Source: CAWUEX02 sp038148375
Lineage (GTDB): Bacteria; Pseudomonadota; Alphaproteobacteria; Rhodospirillales; Rhodospirillaceae
Length of the DNA: 64,000 nucleotides
Direction: 5' to 3'
Assembly (NCBI GenBank): GCA_038148375.1
Contig: JAYQVH010000012.1
Location: 1-64,000 of the forward strand
Both the position numbers and the translations under genes were made by a program. Numbering within the stretch: position 1 is the first letter of the stretch; every line of letters starts with the position of its first letter. The notes under the pieces are model-generated. The model had not been told where the DNA came from. It saw nothing but the letters and a program-made list of their open reading frames with translations, and did not search any database. This document shows, one piece after another, positions 26,017 to 34,552 of the stretch.

Positions 26017-27224
26017 CTAAGCGCGTGCACGGGATCCAGTCCGGAGGCCTGACGGGCCGGCAGGAAGCCGGCGACGATGCCAACCAGCACCGCGGCGCCA
26101 AGTCCGAGTGCCAACGAACCCAGTGTCACAACCATGGGCTCGCCGCTGATACTGCCGTAGCCGACCGCAGCAACTATCCCGAGCCCTGCGCCGATCAATC
26201 CCGACGTCAACGCCACCACCACGGTCTCGGTGAGGAACTGGAAGTTGATCTGTCCGTCCTCGGCACCGACGGCCTTGCGCACGCCGATTTCCGGTACGCG
26301 CTCTTTGACCGCGATCAGCATGATGTTGGCGATAACAATGGCGGCAACCAACAACGCCACGCCGGCGGCGGCCGGCAAGTATTGCAGCAGCACGCGATTG
26401 GCGTTGGAGACGATGTCCTGCACCAGTTTGGGGGTAATGACGACGACGTCGTCCGGCTCGCTCTCCGCCAATGAATGACGTTCGCGCATGATGCGCTTGA
26501 TCTGAGCGGCAACGCCCTCCATGTCGTCCGGGCTATCGAGCACAAGCCGGCCCGCAAACAAGTGATCAATGTTCATCAGCCGCCGCATCAGCGTGGTCAC
26601 CGGAACATGTATTTCGTCGTCCTTATCGGCGCCGTGGGTATCGATTCCCTGGAGCTCGAGCACACCCTTAATGCGCAGCGGCACGGAACCGACTTGAATC
26701 TGCTTGCCTATGGGATCTTCCGAGCCGAACAAGGCTTCGGCGGCACGCTGGCCGATGACAGCGACACGCGACGCGGATTCCACATCGTCGGCCGTGAAGT
26801 ATTCCCCGCGGGACACGCCGCGCTGCCAAACGACGGACGGGTCCTCTGAGTATCCGTAAACGCCCATCTGCCGCGTCGTGCCCTGATATCGGACGTCCTG
26901 GGCCGGCATCCACTGCATTGCGCCCCACATTTGAATGCGCGGGATTTCATTGGCGAGCGCGCGGAAGTCCTCGATCTTGAGCGAGGTCACCGGCCCACCC
27001 TGGCGCGGACCCATATGACCGCCGCCAGCAACCAGATTGATGGTCGAGGTCGAGAACGTTTTGTTGACCGTGTCCATCATTTGCTGCTCCGCGCCGACGC
27101 CCATGGCGCGCATAAACACCAGGGCCGTTACACCGACGACGATGCCAATGGCCATAAAGAACGTGCGCATCTTGTAGCGAAGCATCATCCGCGCACTGCC
27201 GGCGAAGAGAAGTTTCGTATTCAT
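26013..27224 (-). CDS. ABC transporter permease, MacB/FtsX type (first permease)
   Basis: A 403-residue homologue of the next gene with the same plan: N-terminal helix (MRTFFMAIGIVVGVTALVFM), periplasmic domain, and C-terminal FtsX helices ending in GFLPARQASGLDPVHALR. It overlaps its neighbours by 4 bases at both ends (ATGA), so translation of ATPase and both permeases is coupled. The pair differs enough in sequence to suggest divided roles rather than a recent duplication. Confidence 0.9.
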   Translation of the reverse strand: MNTKLLFAGSARMMLRYKMRTFFMAIGIVVGVTALVFMRAMGVGAEQQMMDTVNKTFSTSTINLVAGGGHMGPRQGGPVTSLKIEDFRALANEIPRIQMWGAMQWMPAQDVRYQGTTRQMGVYGYSEDPSVVWQRGVSRGEYFTADDVESASRVAVIGQRAAEALFGSEDPIGKQIQVGSVPLRIKGVLELQGIDTHGADKDDEIHVPVTTLMRRLMNIDHLFAGRLVLDSPDDMEGVAAQIKRIMRERHSLAESEPDDVVVITPKLVQDIVSNANRVLLQYLPAAAGVALLVAAIVIANIMLIAVKERVPEIGVRKAVGAEDGQINFQFLTETVVVALTSGLIGAGLGIVAAVGYGSISGEPMVVTLGSLALGLGAAVLVGIVAGFLPARQASGLDPVHALR

Positions 27225-27925
27225 GCCACATCTCCGATTTGAGATTTTTCGGGGGTAACGTCACGCAATTCACTGAGGCGGCCGTCGTCGATCCGCACGA
27301 CGCGCTTGGCCCGCCTTGCCAGGTTTTCATCGTGGGTGATGACGACGATGGTCCGTCCATCATCGTTCAATTTCTCGAATAAATCCATCAGGTCCTCGCC
27401 CGAGGCTTTGTCCAGGTTGCCGGTCGGCTCGTCAGCGAGGATCAGGTCCGGGTCGGTAACCAGGGCGCGGGCAATGGCGACGCGCTGCTGCTGCCCGCCG
27501 GATAGCTCTTCGGGCGTGTGCTTGAGGCGCTCGCCCAGACCGACCTTTTTCAACGCTTCGACGGCGCGCTCTTCCGGGTTGTCCGCGTTGGAATAGATCA
27601 GCGGGATTTCCACGTTCTCGATCGCCGTGGTGCGTGGCAGCAGATGAAATTGCTGGAACACGAAGCCGATCTTGCTGTTGCGCAGTTTGGCCAATTTGGT
27701 CGAGGACAAGCCGGCGACCGCCTCGCCGCTGAGCGTGTATTCCCCTGAATCGGATGTGTCGAGCAGACCGAGAATATTCATCAGTGTCGACTTGCCAGAG
27801 CCGCTGGGGCCGACAATGGCGACGTACTCGCCATCGTTGATGTCGAGGTCGATATTTTTGAGTACCTGAAGCGCGCCCTCACTCGGCCGCGCGTAGGATT
27901 TGCAAATTCCGCGTAACTGTATCAC
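27221..27925 (-). CDS. ABC transporter ATP-binding protein (MacB/LolD type)
   Basis: The 234-residue ATPase starts at GTG 27925, behind GGAGG. It has Walker A GPSGSGKS (about 39-46), the Q-loop in FVFQQFHLLPRTTAIENV, the LSGGQQQR signature, Walker B LILADEPTGNLD and the H-loop VVITHDENLA. This is the MacB/LolD subfamily that powers FtsX-type permeases. It sits between the adaptor gene and the two permease genes. Confidence 0.94.
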   Translation of the reverse strand: MIQLRGICKSYARPSEGALQVLKNIDLDINDGEYVAIVGPSGSGKSTLMNILGLLDTSDSGEYTLSGEAVAGLSSTKLAKLRNSKIGFVFQQFHLLPRTTAIENVEIPLIYSNADNPEERAVEALKKVGLGERLKHTPEELSGGQQQRVAIARALVTDPDLILADEPTGNLDKASGEDLMDLFEKLNDDGRTIVVITHDENLARRAKRVVRIDDGRLSELRDVTPEKSQIGDVA

Positions 27926-27963
27926 CTGCCGCGTCCTCCTTCAGAGTGGTGCGGTTCGTTGGG

Positions 27964-29022
27964 TCAGCTCGGATTGAGCTGAATAGTCTCACCTTCGCGC
28001 ACGCCGTCAACAATCTCGACGCGCTGATCCGTTCGCCATCCGGTCCTTACCGCCTGCTCGGTCCACCTGCCATCGCGCTCGACGAGCAGCACTTCGCGGC
28101 CGTTTTGGCGCCGCAGCGCACTGCGCGGCACGGTCATCACGTTTTCGCGCGCCTCCATCTGGACGCGCACGTGGGCGGTCATTTCGGGCCGGAGGATACG
28201 GTCGTCTTGTCCCTCGAAATCGAGTACGACGACGTAGTTGACGACCGCGTTCTGCAATTCCGCCTTCGGATTGATGGCCGTCACGGTGGCCTCGAATTCC
28301 GTATCGGAATAGGTGTCCACCTCGAACTTGGCCCTCTGGCCGACAAAGATGCGGCCGATGTCGGTTTCATCCACATACGCCTGCACTTCGAGGCGGTCGA
28401 GATCGACGATCGACACGAACGTAGGTGCTGCAAAGTTGGCTGCAACCGTTTCCCCCTCGCGGGTGGTGACATCGGCAATGACGCCTTTGATAGGGGCGGT
28501 AATGCGGGTGTAGCCGAGATCGATCTTGGCGGCATCGAGTTTCGCCTGATTGAGCGCTAAACGTGCGCGAGCGACGTTGAGATCGCGCAGCGCCGTCTGC
28601 AAATCGGCTTCGGGACTGTAGCCCTGGGACGCCAAATTCTGTTTGCGCTTGAGATTGCTTTCGGCCAGTTCAATCTCGGCGCGGGCGAGTAGGATTTCCG
28701 CTTCGGCCTGCGCGACCACCGCCTGAAACGGCGTCGGATCGAGTTCCGCCAGCAGATCGCCGGCCTCCACGGTATCACCGACCTTGACCGGAAGATTACG
28801 CACGATGCCGGAAACGCGGCTGCCGACGTTAATTTCGGCACCGACGACCGGGCGGATCACGCCGGTGGCGATGACTTCCCGGGTCAGGGTTTCGCGGCTG
28901 ATTCGCGCGGTCTTGATGTCGGCCTGTGCGGGCGCGACAGCGTCGTCCTGCCAAAGATAAAGGCCGATAACCGCGGCGAGCGCGATCCCCAACACGGTGA
29001 GTGTCTTAGCGTTAAAGCGCAT
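27964..29022 (-). CDS. Periplasmic adaptor (membrane fusion) protein, MacA-like
   Basis: The 352-residue adaptor has an N-terminal anchor (LTVLGIALAAVIGLYLW), split lipoyl halves (GSRVSGIVRNLPVKVGDTVEAGDLLAELD and the ITAPIKGVIADVTTREGE segment), a central coiled coil (about 100-165, IELAESNLKRKQNLASQGYS) and beta-barrel and membrane-proximal domains with the QNAVVNYVVVLDF segment typical of MacA. It bridges the inner-membrane ABC complex to an outer-membrane channel. It is the first gene of a four-gene operon. The 109 bases upstream show no clear promoter motif. Confidence 0.92.
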   Translation of the reverse strand: MRFNAKTLTVLGIALAAVIGLYLWQDDAVAPAQADIKTARISRETLTREVIATGVIRPVVGAEINVGSRVSGIVRNLPVKVGDTVEAGDLLAELDPTPFQAVVAQAEAEILLARAEIELAESNLKRKQNLASQGYSPEADLQTALRDLNVARARLALNQAKLDAAKIDLGYTRITAPIKGVIADVTTREGETVAANFAAPTFVSIVDLDRLEVQAYVDETDIGRIFVGQRAKFEVDTYSDTEFEATVTAINPKAELQNAVVNYVVVLDFEGQDDRILRPEMTAHVRVQMEARENVMTVPRSALRRQNGREVLLVERDGRWTEQAVRTGWRTDQRVEIVDGVREGETIQLNPS

Positions 29023-29131
29023 AGCTAAATTTTCTTTTGCCCCTCTCCTCGGCCCGGGCCGCCCGAGTCGCAGGAATACTAGACAGCGAATGTAACACGA
29101 CGATGTCTGCCAGTTTTAGTGCTTTAGGGGC

Positions 29132-30289
29132 TCAGGACCCGTCCGAATTGAGCCAGCGGCTGGTACGGTCGAGCAGGTCCTTCATGTCCATACGGGTCTG
29201 CGGCAGCTGGTCCGGCGGCAGATCGAGATGGTTCAGCGGAACTTCGGGTCTGTATTGCTCGAACACCGGGGCGACCACCTCAAGCGGATAGCGCGGAATG
29301 GTGCGTCCCTTGCGGAATTCGGCGATGGGAATTTCCGCCTCGATAAAACTGTCGTTGTTGGACGGATCTTCGGCCAGAACCTCGCCGCGCGGATCGACAA
29401 TCAAGGAGCCGCCGCCGAAACTCGCCGGCACGCCCGTCTCCGGAGGGAATGTAATGTTGGACATTGCCGAGTACATGTTGTTGTAAAAGGCGATGGCGCG
29501 GACATCGAGGCGCGAGAACAGTGTTGCCGTTCGCATCATGATTTCCGTACCGCGCATGGCAAAAGCGGCAAACACCATGGGATCGATCTGCACGGTCGAA
29601 ACGGCGATGTTGCCGAACTCGGTCATCAGCACCGGAAACTCTTCTTCGATTCCATACATGGCACGGTATTTGTCGCGCACGTTTTCGACCGTCGTGGTCG
29701 GGATTTCGCCGTCGTCGTTCAGACGCGGGATGTTGCGCGACTTCCAGTAGACCTTCTTGACCTTGCCGTCGCGCCCGATCACCGGATTGAGGCTCAGAAT
29801 GTGTCCGGGCCAATCCGGATCGGTGGCATAGCTGCCGAAGATGACATAGGTATCGCACTTCTTCGCGAGCTCGCCGATGCGGTCCGTCGCCGGGCCGGGT
29901 ATCTGAATGGTAAATTTGAGCTTTTCCTCACGGGTGCCCGACGAGTACCCGGTAAGCGGGAACTCATTGAACAGAATGAAGTCCGGTTTCTTGCCGTTGG
30001 TGCAGGCCTGATCGATCCAATAGGCCATCCGCTCAACGTTGGTGGCGAGACCTTCCTCAATGCTCGGCGCGTCTTGCAGATTGACCGGCGCGTTCTGCAC
30101 GACCTTGACGACGACAACGTCTTTTTCCAGCGGCACGGTCGGATAGCTGCCATCCGGCTGGACCAGCGCCGGTGTCTGTGCCGAAGCACCGATGCTCATC
30201 GCGCCGAGGCACAAGGCCGTGGCCAGCCCGGTGGCAGACATGCGCAATGAAGACGTGCGCCATGAACGCTGGCGGAATGAAAATCTCAT
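29132..30289 (-). CDS. Exported nitrilase-superfamily homologue lacking the catalytic cysteine
   Basis: The start at ATG 30289 follows an AGGGGAG sequence and precedes a signal peptide (MSATGLATALCLGAMSIGASAQ). The 385-residue protein has the carbon-nitrogen hydrolase fold, with the expected Glu at 109 (ILFNEFPLTGY) and Lys at 183 (VYWKSRNIPR). The third member of the triad, normally Cys in a strand like ICYD, reads IAVSTVQID here (V233 at the expected place), and no Cys occurs after residue 145. Canonical amidase or nitrilase activity is therefore doubtful; it may be a binding protein or a divergent enzyme. The preceding gene on this strand is a substrate-binding protein. Confidence 0.83.
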   Translation of the reverse strand: MRFSFRQRSWRTSSLRMSATGLATALCLGAMSIGASAQTPALVQPDGSYPTVPLEKDVVVVKVVQNAPVNLQDAPSIEEGLATNVERMAYWIDQACTNGKKPDFILFNEFPLTGYSSGTREEKLKFTIQIPGPATDRIGELAKKCDTYVIFGSYATDPDWPGHILSLNPVIGRDGKVKKVYWKSRNIPRLNDDGEIPTTTVENVRDKYRAMYGIEEEFPVLMTEFGNIAVSTVQIDPMVFAAFAMRGTEIMMRTATLFSRLDVRAIAFYNNMYSAMSNITFPPETGVPASFGGGSLIVDPRGEVLAEDPSNNDSFIEAEIPIAEFRKGRTIPRYPLEVVAPVFEQYRPEVPLNHLDLPPDQLPQTRMDMKDLLDRTSRWLNSDGS

Positions 30290-30384
30290 GTGCGTCTCTC
30301 CCCTTGGTGAACCGCCCATCTGGCGGTCTCTCGAGGGGGAGTTTAGCGGGCGGCGGCGGTCCCGCCAACGGCGAACGGCGGGTC

Positions 30385-31899
30385 TCAGGGTGCGGTATGC
30401 GTCACATCCTGGAACATTGAGCCATCAATGCGGAACTCCGGCGTAGAGAATCCGGGGCGCATCCCGACCACACCGGAAAATTCAACCAGCCAGAGCGCCG
30501 CGCCCTGGTCGGTGAGACGGCGGACGATATCCTGCATCAGCGCTTCGCGCCGGGCCGGATCCATTTCGGTGCGCGAGGCGGCGATCAGCGGCATGGCCTC
30601 TTCATCGCAGTAGAACGGCGCCGCGTAGGCACAGGAAAATTGCTCGTACGAACGCTGGGGATCCCACATCACACGGTTCATCCAGCCGATGGAAAAGCCG
30701 TCGGCGTTGTCCCAGTCACCGGCGAACAGACGGCGCACGTAATCGGGGAACGGCACCTGCCGCATTTGCGTGCGCACGCCGACATTGGTCAGATCCTGCG
30801 CCACCTGCTGAAAAATCAAAGTGTCTCCAGGCAGCAGACCGCCGTAGACATAGAACTCGAGATCGAAGCCGCCGGCGTAGCCCGCTTCGGCCAACAAGGC
30901 CTTCGCTTTGTCCGGATCATAATGAAACGGCGCGACATCGGGATTGTACCCGATCAATCCTTCGCTCGACGGCTGATGGGCGACACGGGTGGTGCCGCTC
31001 AGGATAAAATCCACGATCGCCTGTTTGTTGACGGCATAATTCAACGCCCGGCGCACACGGGCATCCTTGAGTGGCGAGTCATCGTCGCGAACGGTGCGCA
31101 GGGCCAAAGACAAGATGTCGGGGCTATCGAGAACGGAGATGTTCATTCCGGAAGCTTCGAGCATCGCGATGTCGTCGCTGCCCAGGCTGATTGCGATATC
31201 GAATTCACCCGTGAGCAAACCGGAGATGCGCGCGCCGACGTCGGTAATCACGTTCATCTCGACGCGCTTCATCTGCTTCACTTTGCGCCAGGATTCTTCG
31301 CGGGCGATCAGCACCGGCCGCGTGTTGTTGCCGCCCCAGGACTCGATCGTGTACGGCCCGGTGACCACCGGCGTACGCGCATAGCCCGCCTGGCCGATCT
31401 CCGCCCACACATCTGGATCAATGATCGGCACCAGCGACATACGCTTCGGCAAGAGCGGATCCGGTGCGGGCGTGACGATCTCGACCGTCATGTCGTCGCG
31501 CGCGCGGTAGCTCTCAAGCGGGCCGACATCCGCGGTGCGCGGATGAACAACCGTGGGATCGTACATGGCGTCCAGCGTGCCGATCACCGCGGACGCGTCG
31601 AACGGCTTGCCGTTGCTGAACGTCACCCCAGGGCGGAGCTTGAACACCCAAGTGGTCGGCGATTCGTTTTCCCAGGACAGCGCCAGCGCCGGCATGAGTT
31701 TGCCTTTGAAGGTGTGCCAGGTCAGAGCGTCGTACATCGCGTAGCGGATACCTCCGCCTTCATCGCGGGCGAAAGGATAGGCACCGGTCACTGCTGGCGT
31801 GGGATGGCCGACCCGTAGCGTGGTGACCTCCGCCCGCGCGGTTGCCGCGGCGAGGCCGGACGCGATCAAAAGAAGTAGCGCTCTCTGAAAAAGAGACAT
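30385..31899 (-). CDS. Extracellular solute-binding protein, family 5 (peptide/nickel type)
   Basis: The start is ATG 31899, directly before the signal peptide (SLFQRALLLLIASGLAAATARA). The 504-residue protein has the family-5 pattern: ALTWHTFKGKLMPALALSW, TTWVFKLRPGVTFSNGKPFDA, ALNYAVNKQAIVDFILSG and ALLAEAGYAGGFDLEFYVYGG, with the two lobes expected of DppA/OppA-type receptors. It would deliver oligopeptides or other organic ligands to an ABC importer, yet no permease or ATPase of that importer is in the window. It lies 95 bases upstream of the nitrilase-like gene on the same strand. Confidence 0.9.
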   Translation of the reverse strand: MSLFQRALLLLIASGLAAATARAEVTTLRVGHPTPAVTGAYPFARDEGGGIRYAMYDALTWHTFKGKLMPALALSWENESPTTWVFKLRPGVTFSNGKPFDASAVIGTLDAMYDPTVVHPRTADVGPLESYRARDDMTVEIVTPAPDPLLPKRMSLVPIIDPDVWAEIGQAGYARTPVVTGPYTIESWGGNNTRPVLIAREESWRKVKQMKRVEMNVITDVGARISGLLTGEFDIAISLGSDDIAMLEASGMNISVLDSPDILSLALRTVRDDDSPLKDARVRRALNYAVNKQAIVDFILSGTTRVAHQPSSEGLIGYNPDVAPFHYDPDKAKALLAEAGYAGGFDLEFYVYGGLLPGDTLIFQQVAQDLTNVGVRTQMRQVPFPDYVRRLFAGDWDNADGFSIGWMNRVMWDPQRSYEQFSCAYAAPFYCDEEAMPLIAASRTEMDPARREALMQDIVRRLTDQGAALWLVEFSGVVGMRPGFSTPEFRIDGSMFQDVTHTAP

Positions 31900-32148
31900 T
31901 TGCCTAAGCCGATCCCTGTTTGTCTTTGGGCGCGTGGTACCATGCAACTTTAACGGCACACGACGCCCCACACCATTTTCGCCGCCAGTTGACCGCCGCG
32001 ACGAACGCACACCTCCATGCCCTCAACGTCCGTAGGGCTGTGCATAATAGGTCTGGACCAATTTGGAGCCCGTTATCATAATCCTTCACGGAATAGCGCG
32101 ACCGACGCGCGAGACCACTCCAACCATCGCACGAGAGGGCATCCTGTA

Positions 32149-33630
32149 ATGGAAAGACGGCAGTTTATTGGCACATTGGCTGCGGCCAGCGTCACCGCCG
32201 GTGCGGCGCGGGCACAACAGACAGACTTTGATTTCGTGATCATCGGCGCTGGTACGGCCGGGCTGCCGGCAGCGATTTTCGCTTCGCGGCGTGGCGCGCG
32301 GGTGCTGTTAATCGATGCCGCCGACGATATCGGCGGCACGCTGCATCTGGCCAACGGACAGATCAGCGGCGGCGGCACGCGCATTCAAGATGCCCAGGGT
32401 ATCGTTGATACGCCGGACGATCATTACGAAGACATCATGCGCATCACTGAAGGGTTGTGCGATCCCGGCATCGTGCGGCGCACGGTCGATGAAGCGCCGG
32501 CGACGCTGAACTGGCTGCTCGACAACGGCTTGACCCCCCTGCCCGATCATCCGGTGACGGGATCCGGTCCGGGCCGTCACACCTACACCACCGCGCGCTA
32601 CATTTGGGGCAAGAACGAAGGCCGCGACATCTTGGCTGTTGTACGCAAGGAACTTGAGCCGGAACTGAAAAGCGGGCGGGTTCAAACGCTGCTGAACTCG
32701 ACCGCGACGGAATTGATCACCGATGAGGCCGGCGCCGTGACCGGCGTGCGCGTACAGACGCCCGACGGCGAAGACGTGTTCAGCGGCCGCCATATCCTGA
32801 TCACCACCGGCGGCTATGCCATGAATCCGGAGCTGTTTCAGGAATTGGTCGGAGGGCCGGCCTACGGCGCGGGATCTTATGCGCCGAATCAGGGGAAGGG
32901 CCTGGAACTGGCGACGTCCGTCGGCGGTGTGTTGCGCGGCGCGGAACTGCACCGCTGCGGCACCGGCTCGGTCATGACCGCCGAGGAATTTCCGGCCAGT
33001 GCCTATGCCCGTTTCGAGACCCGTCCCCAACTGCGTGAGCCCTGGGAAATCTGGGTCAACAATGCAGGACAACGCTTCATCCGCGAAGACGAGCCGATGC
33101 AGGAGGTGCGCGCCGCGGCGCTGGCCGTGCAGGACCGCTTCCGCTACGCCGTTGTGTTCGACGAACAGATTCTATTGTCGAGCGACCCCGGCATGGTCGG
33201 ATGGTCGGAGGAAAAAGTGCAGGAGCATTTCGCCTCCCACCCCATGTTCCACAAGGCCGGCACCCTGGACGAGCTGGCGGCGAAAGCGGGCATCGATGCG
33301 GATGGTCTCAAAGCGACGGTGGCGGAGTACAACACCGCCCATGCAACCGGCAATGATCGATTCGGCCGGACCTACATGCCTCGTCCGATCGCCAACCCGC
33401 CCTATTACGCGATTATTCATCTCGGGAGTTCGGCGACGTCGTCCGTCGGGATCGTTACCGATGACGCCTGCCGCGTGCTGACGGCGCAGGGTGAGCCGAT
33501 CCCCAATCTCTATGCGGCGGGAGAAGTGCTCGGCAGCGGCGCCACCCTGGGCGCGGTCTTCACCCCGGGCATGATGCTGACCCCTGCCCTGGCGTTGGGC
33601 CGTTGGCTGGGACGCACGCTTCCAGTGTGA
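32149..33630 (+). CDS. Tat-exported FAD-dependent oxidoreductase of the fumarate reductase / ketosteroid dehydrogenase superfamily
   Basis: ATG 32149 follows GAGAGG and begins a Tat signal (MERRQFIGTLAAASVTAGAA). The 493-residue flavoprotein binds FAD through GAGTAG (33-38) and has the C-terminal block PNLYAAGEVLGSGATLGAVF. Fumarate reductases need an Arg in the segment corresponding to GATLGAVFTPG; here no Arg is present, so fumarate reduction is unlikely and another hydride-transfer reaction on an organic acid or ketone is more probable. Being extracytoplasmic, it could take electrons from the FMN/ferredoxin module at 22-24 kb, but that is only inference. Confidence 0.87.
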   Translation: MERRQFIGTLAAASVTAGAARAQQTDFDFVIIGAGTAGLPAAIFASRRGARVLLIDAADDIGGTLHLANGQISGGGTRIQDAQGIVDTPDDHYEDIMRITEGLCDPGIVRRTVDEAPATLNWLLDNGLTPLPDHPVTGSGPGRHTYTTARYIWGKNEGRDILAVVRKELEPELKSGRVQTLLNSTATELITDEAGAVTGVRVQTPDGEDVFSGRHILITTGGYAMNPELFQELVGGPAYGAGSYAPNQGKGLELATSVGGVLRGAELHRCGTGSVMTAEEFPASAYARFETRPQLREPWEIWVNNAGQRFIREDEPMQEVRAAALAVQDRFRYAVVFDEQILLSSDPGMVGWSEEKVQEHFASHPMFHKAGTLDELAAKAGIDADGLKATVAEYNTAHATGNDRFGRTYMPRPIANPPYYAIIHLGSSATSSVGIVTDDACRVLTAQGEPIPNLYAAGEVLGSGATLGAVFTPGMMLTPALALGRWLGRTLPV

Positions 33631-33635
33631 GCCCT

Positions 33636-33661
33636 GGTGCGGCCCGGTTACGGGCCGTACC
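33636..33661 (+). terminator. Hairpin after the flavoprotein gene (possible terminator)
   Basis: An 11-bp stem (GGTGCGGCCCG / CGGGCCGTACC, one G-U pair) closes a GTTA loop 6 bases after the stop. There is no following U tract, so termination would have to be weak or factor-assisted. The hairpin overlaps the end of the microprotein gene on the other strand. Confidence 0.4.
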
Positions 33662-33761
33662 AGATAATGACGATGACGGTGAGGACGAGCACGCCCATGA
33701 TCCATATGGGGACCGGATCGCGCTTCTTTTTATTGCCGTTGGTGTTCTGATCGTCAGTCAT
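33648..33761 (-). CDS. 37-residue single-helix membrane microprotein
   Basis: ATG 33761 to TAA 33648 encodes 37 residues: a polar, Lys-rich start (MTDDQNTNGNKKKRDPVP) and one membrane helix (IWIMGVLVLTVIVIIW, about 19-34), ending YGP. The basic patch before the helix predicts an N-in, C-out arrangement. The length, charge pattern and clean helix look like a real small membrane protein. The ribosome-binding site is weak (only GAG about 13 bases upstream). It converges on the flavoprotein gene. Function unknown. Confidence 0.55.
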   Translation of the reverse strand: MTDDQNTNGNKKKRDPVPIWIMGVLVLTVIVIIWYGP

Positions 33762-33857
33762 AAGATAAAATCTCAAGAGTTGGCCGCAGGATACGGTCTA
33801 TCTGTCATAGCGAATACGCAAAGATTGGTCACGCGGACCATATAACGGAACCGCGGC

Positions 33858-33869
33858 GACTCGCGAGTC
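33858..33869. promoter_or_regulatory. Perfect 12-bp palindrome GACTCGCGAGTC
   Basis: It lies in the 234-base gap between the microprotein and the hypothetical protein gene at 33996. It shares CTCGC/GCGAG arms with the putative IclR operators but without their central three bases, so it is probably a different site or chance. Nothing else is visible in 33762-33995. Confidence 0.25.
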
Positions 33870-33995
33870 CGAACGGCGAACACCACTGAGTGGCGATCAA
33901 TCCGGAGCGCGCGTGCGCTCGCGCCGGGACCTGCGAAAGTTGGCTTAACGTGATTGTCGCGGCAGAACAGGAATACCTCTCTGGTCATGATCTGA

Positions 33996-34544
33996 TTGTT
34001 TCTCTCCCTTGCGGCCATCCTTGTTGCCGTCCCGGCAAGTGCGGCGGATACGGACGCGATCTTGCGCGCCTGGGCGACTCAAAAAGGTGAGTGGCGCGGC
34101 CATATTGATATTTATTCGGCAGATTCGCCCGATCCGATAACCGTGACGCTGCTGTCGTCGTGGGACGCGACGCCCGATGGCTTGGGCATCACCCGCATCG
34201 AGACCTTCGTCTCGGACGCGGGCTCCAACAGCTCCGTGACCGCAATGTTCGCCGATCCGGAGACGGGCGATATCGTCACGCCATATTTCTCAAACGGAGT
34301 TCAACGGGACTACCGCTTCGCGGTTGTGTCCGCAGATCTCGCCGACGACACCCACTGGACCACGGTTATCGCCTCGCCCGGCGGCGAGGAAGAGTACGAA
34401 GGCCGCCCGGCAGTGCTGCGCTACGTGCGCACGCGCACAGGCGACACCTTGACCAGCACCAAAGAAGTGAATTTCCTGGACGACGACGAAGACGTGTTTG
34501 AACTGCGCTCGTACATCAAGCAGAAATTGATCACCGGAGACTAG
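33996..34544 (+). CDS. Exported hypothetical protein upstream of the DUF1838 pair
   Basis: A TGA directly precedes the TTG at 33996, so this is the first possible start; the signal peptide (FLSLAAILVAVPASAAD) begins at once, which supports it. The 182-residue product is beta-rich (GEWRGHIDIYSADSPDPITVTLLSSWD, RIETFVSDAGSNSSVTAMF, NGVQRDYRFAVV), like lipocalin-type DUF1579-style proteins, but I cannot name the family securely. It ends 9 bases before the first DUF1838 gene of the pair and is probably its operon partner. Confidence 0.65.
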   Translation: MFLSLAAILVAVPASAADTDAILRAWATQKGEWRGHIDIYSADSPDPITVTLLSSWDATPDGLGITRIETFVSDAGSNSSVTAMFADPETGDIVTPYFSNGVQRDYRFAVVSADLADDTHWTTVIASPGGEEEYEGRPAVLRYVRTRTGDTLTSTKEVNFLDDDEDVFELRSYIKQKLITGD

Positions 34545-34552
34545 GTTTGACC

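Noticed and set aside
32149..33630. Naming the flavoprotein a fumarate reductase
   Set aside because: The segment that should hold the catalytic Arg does not contain one, so only the superfamily is stated.
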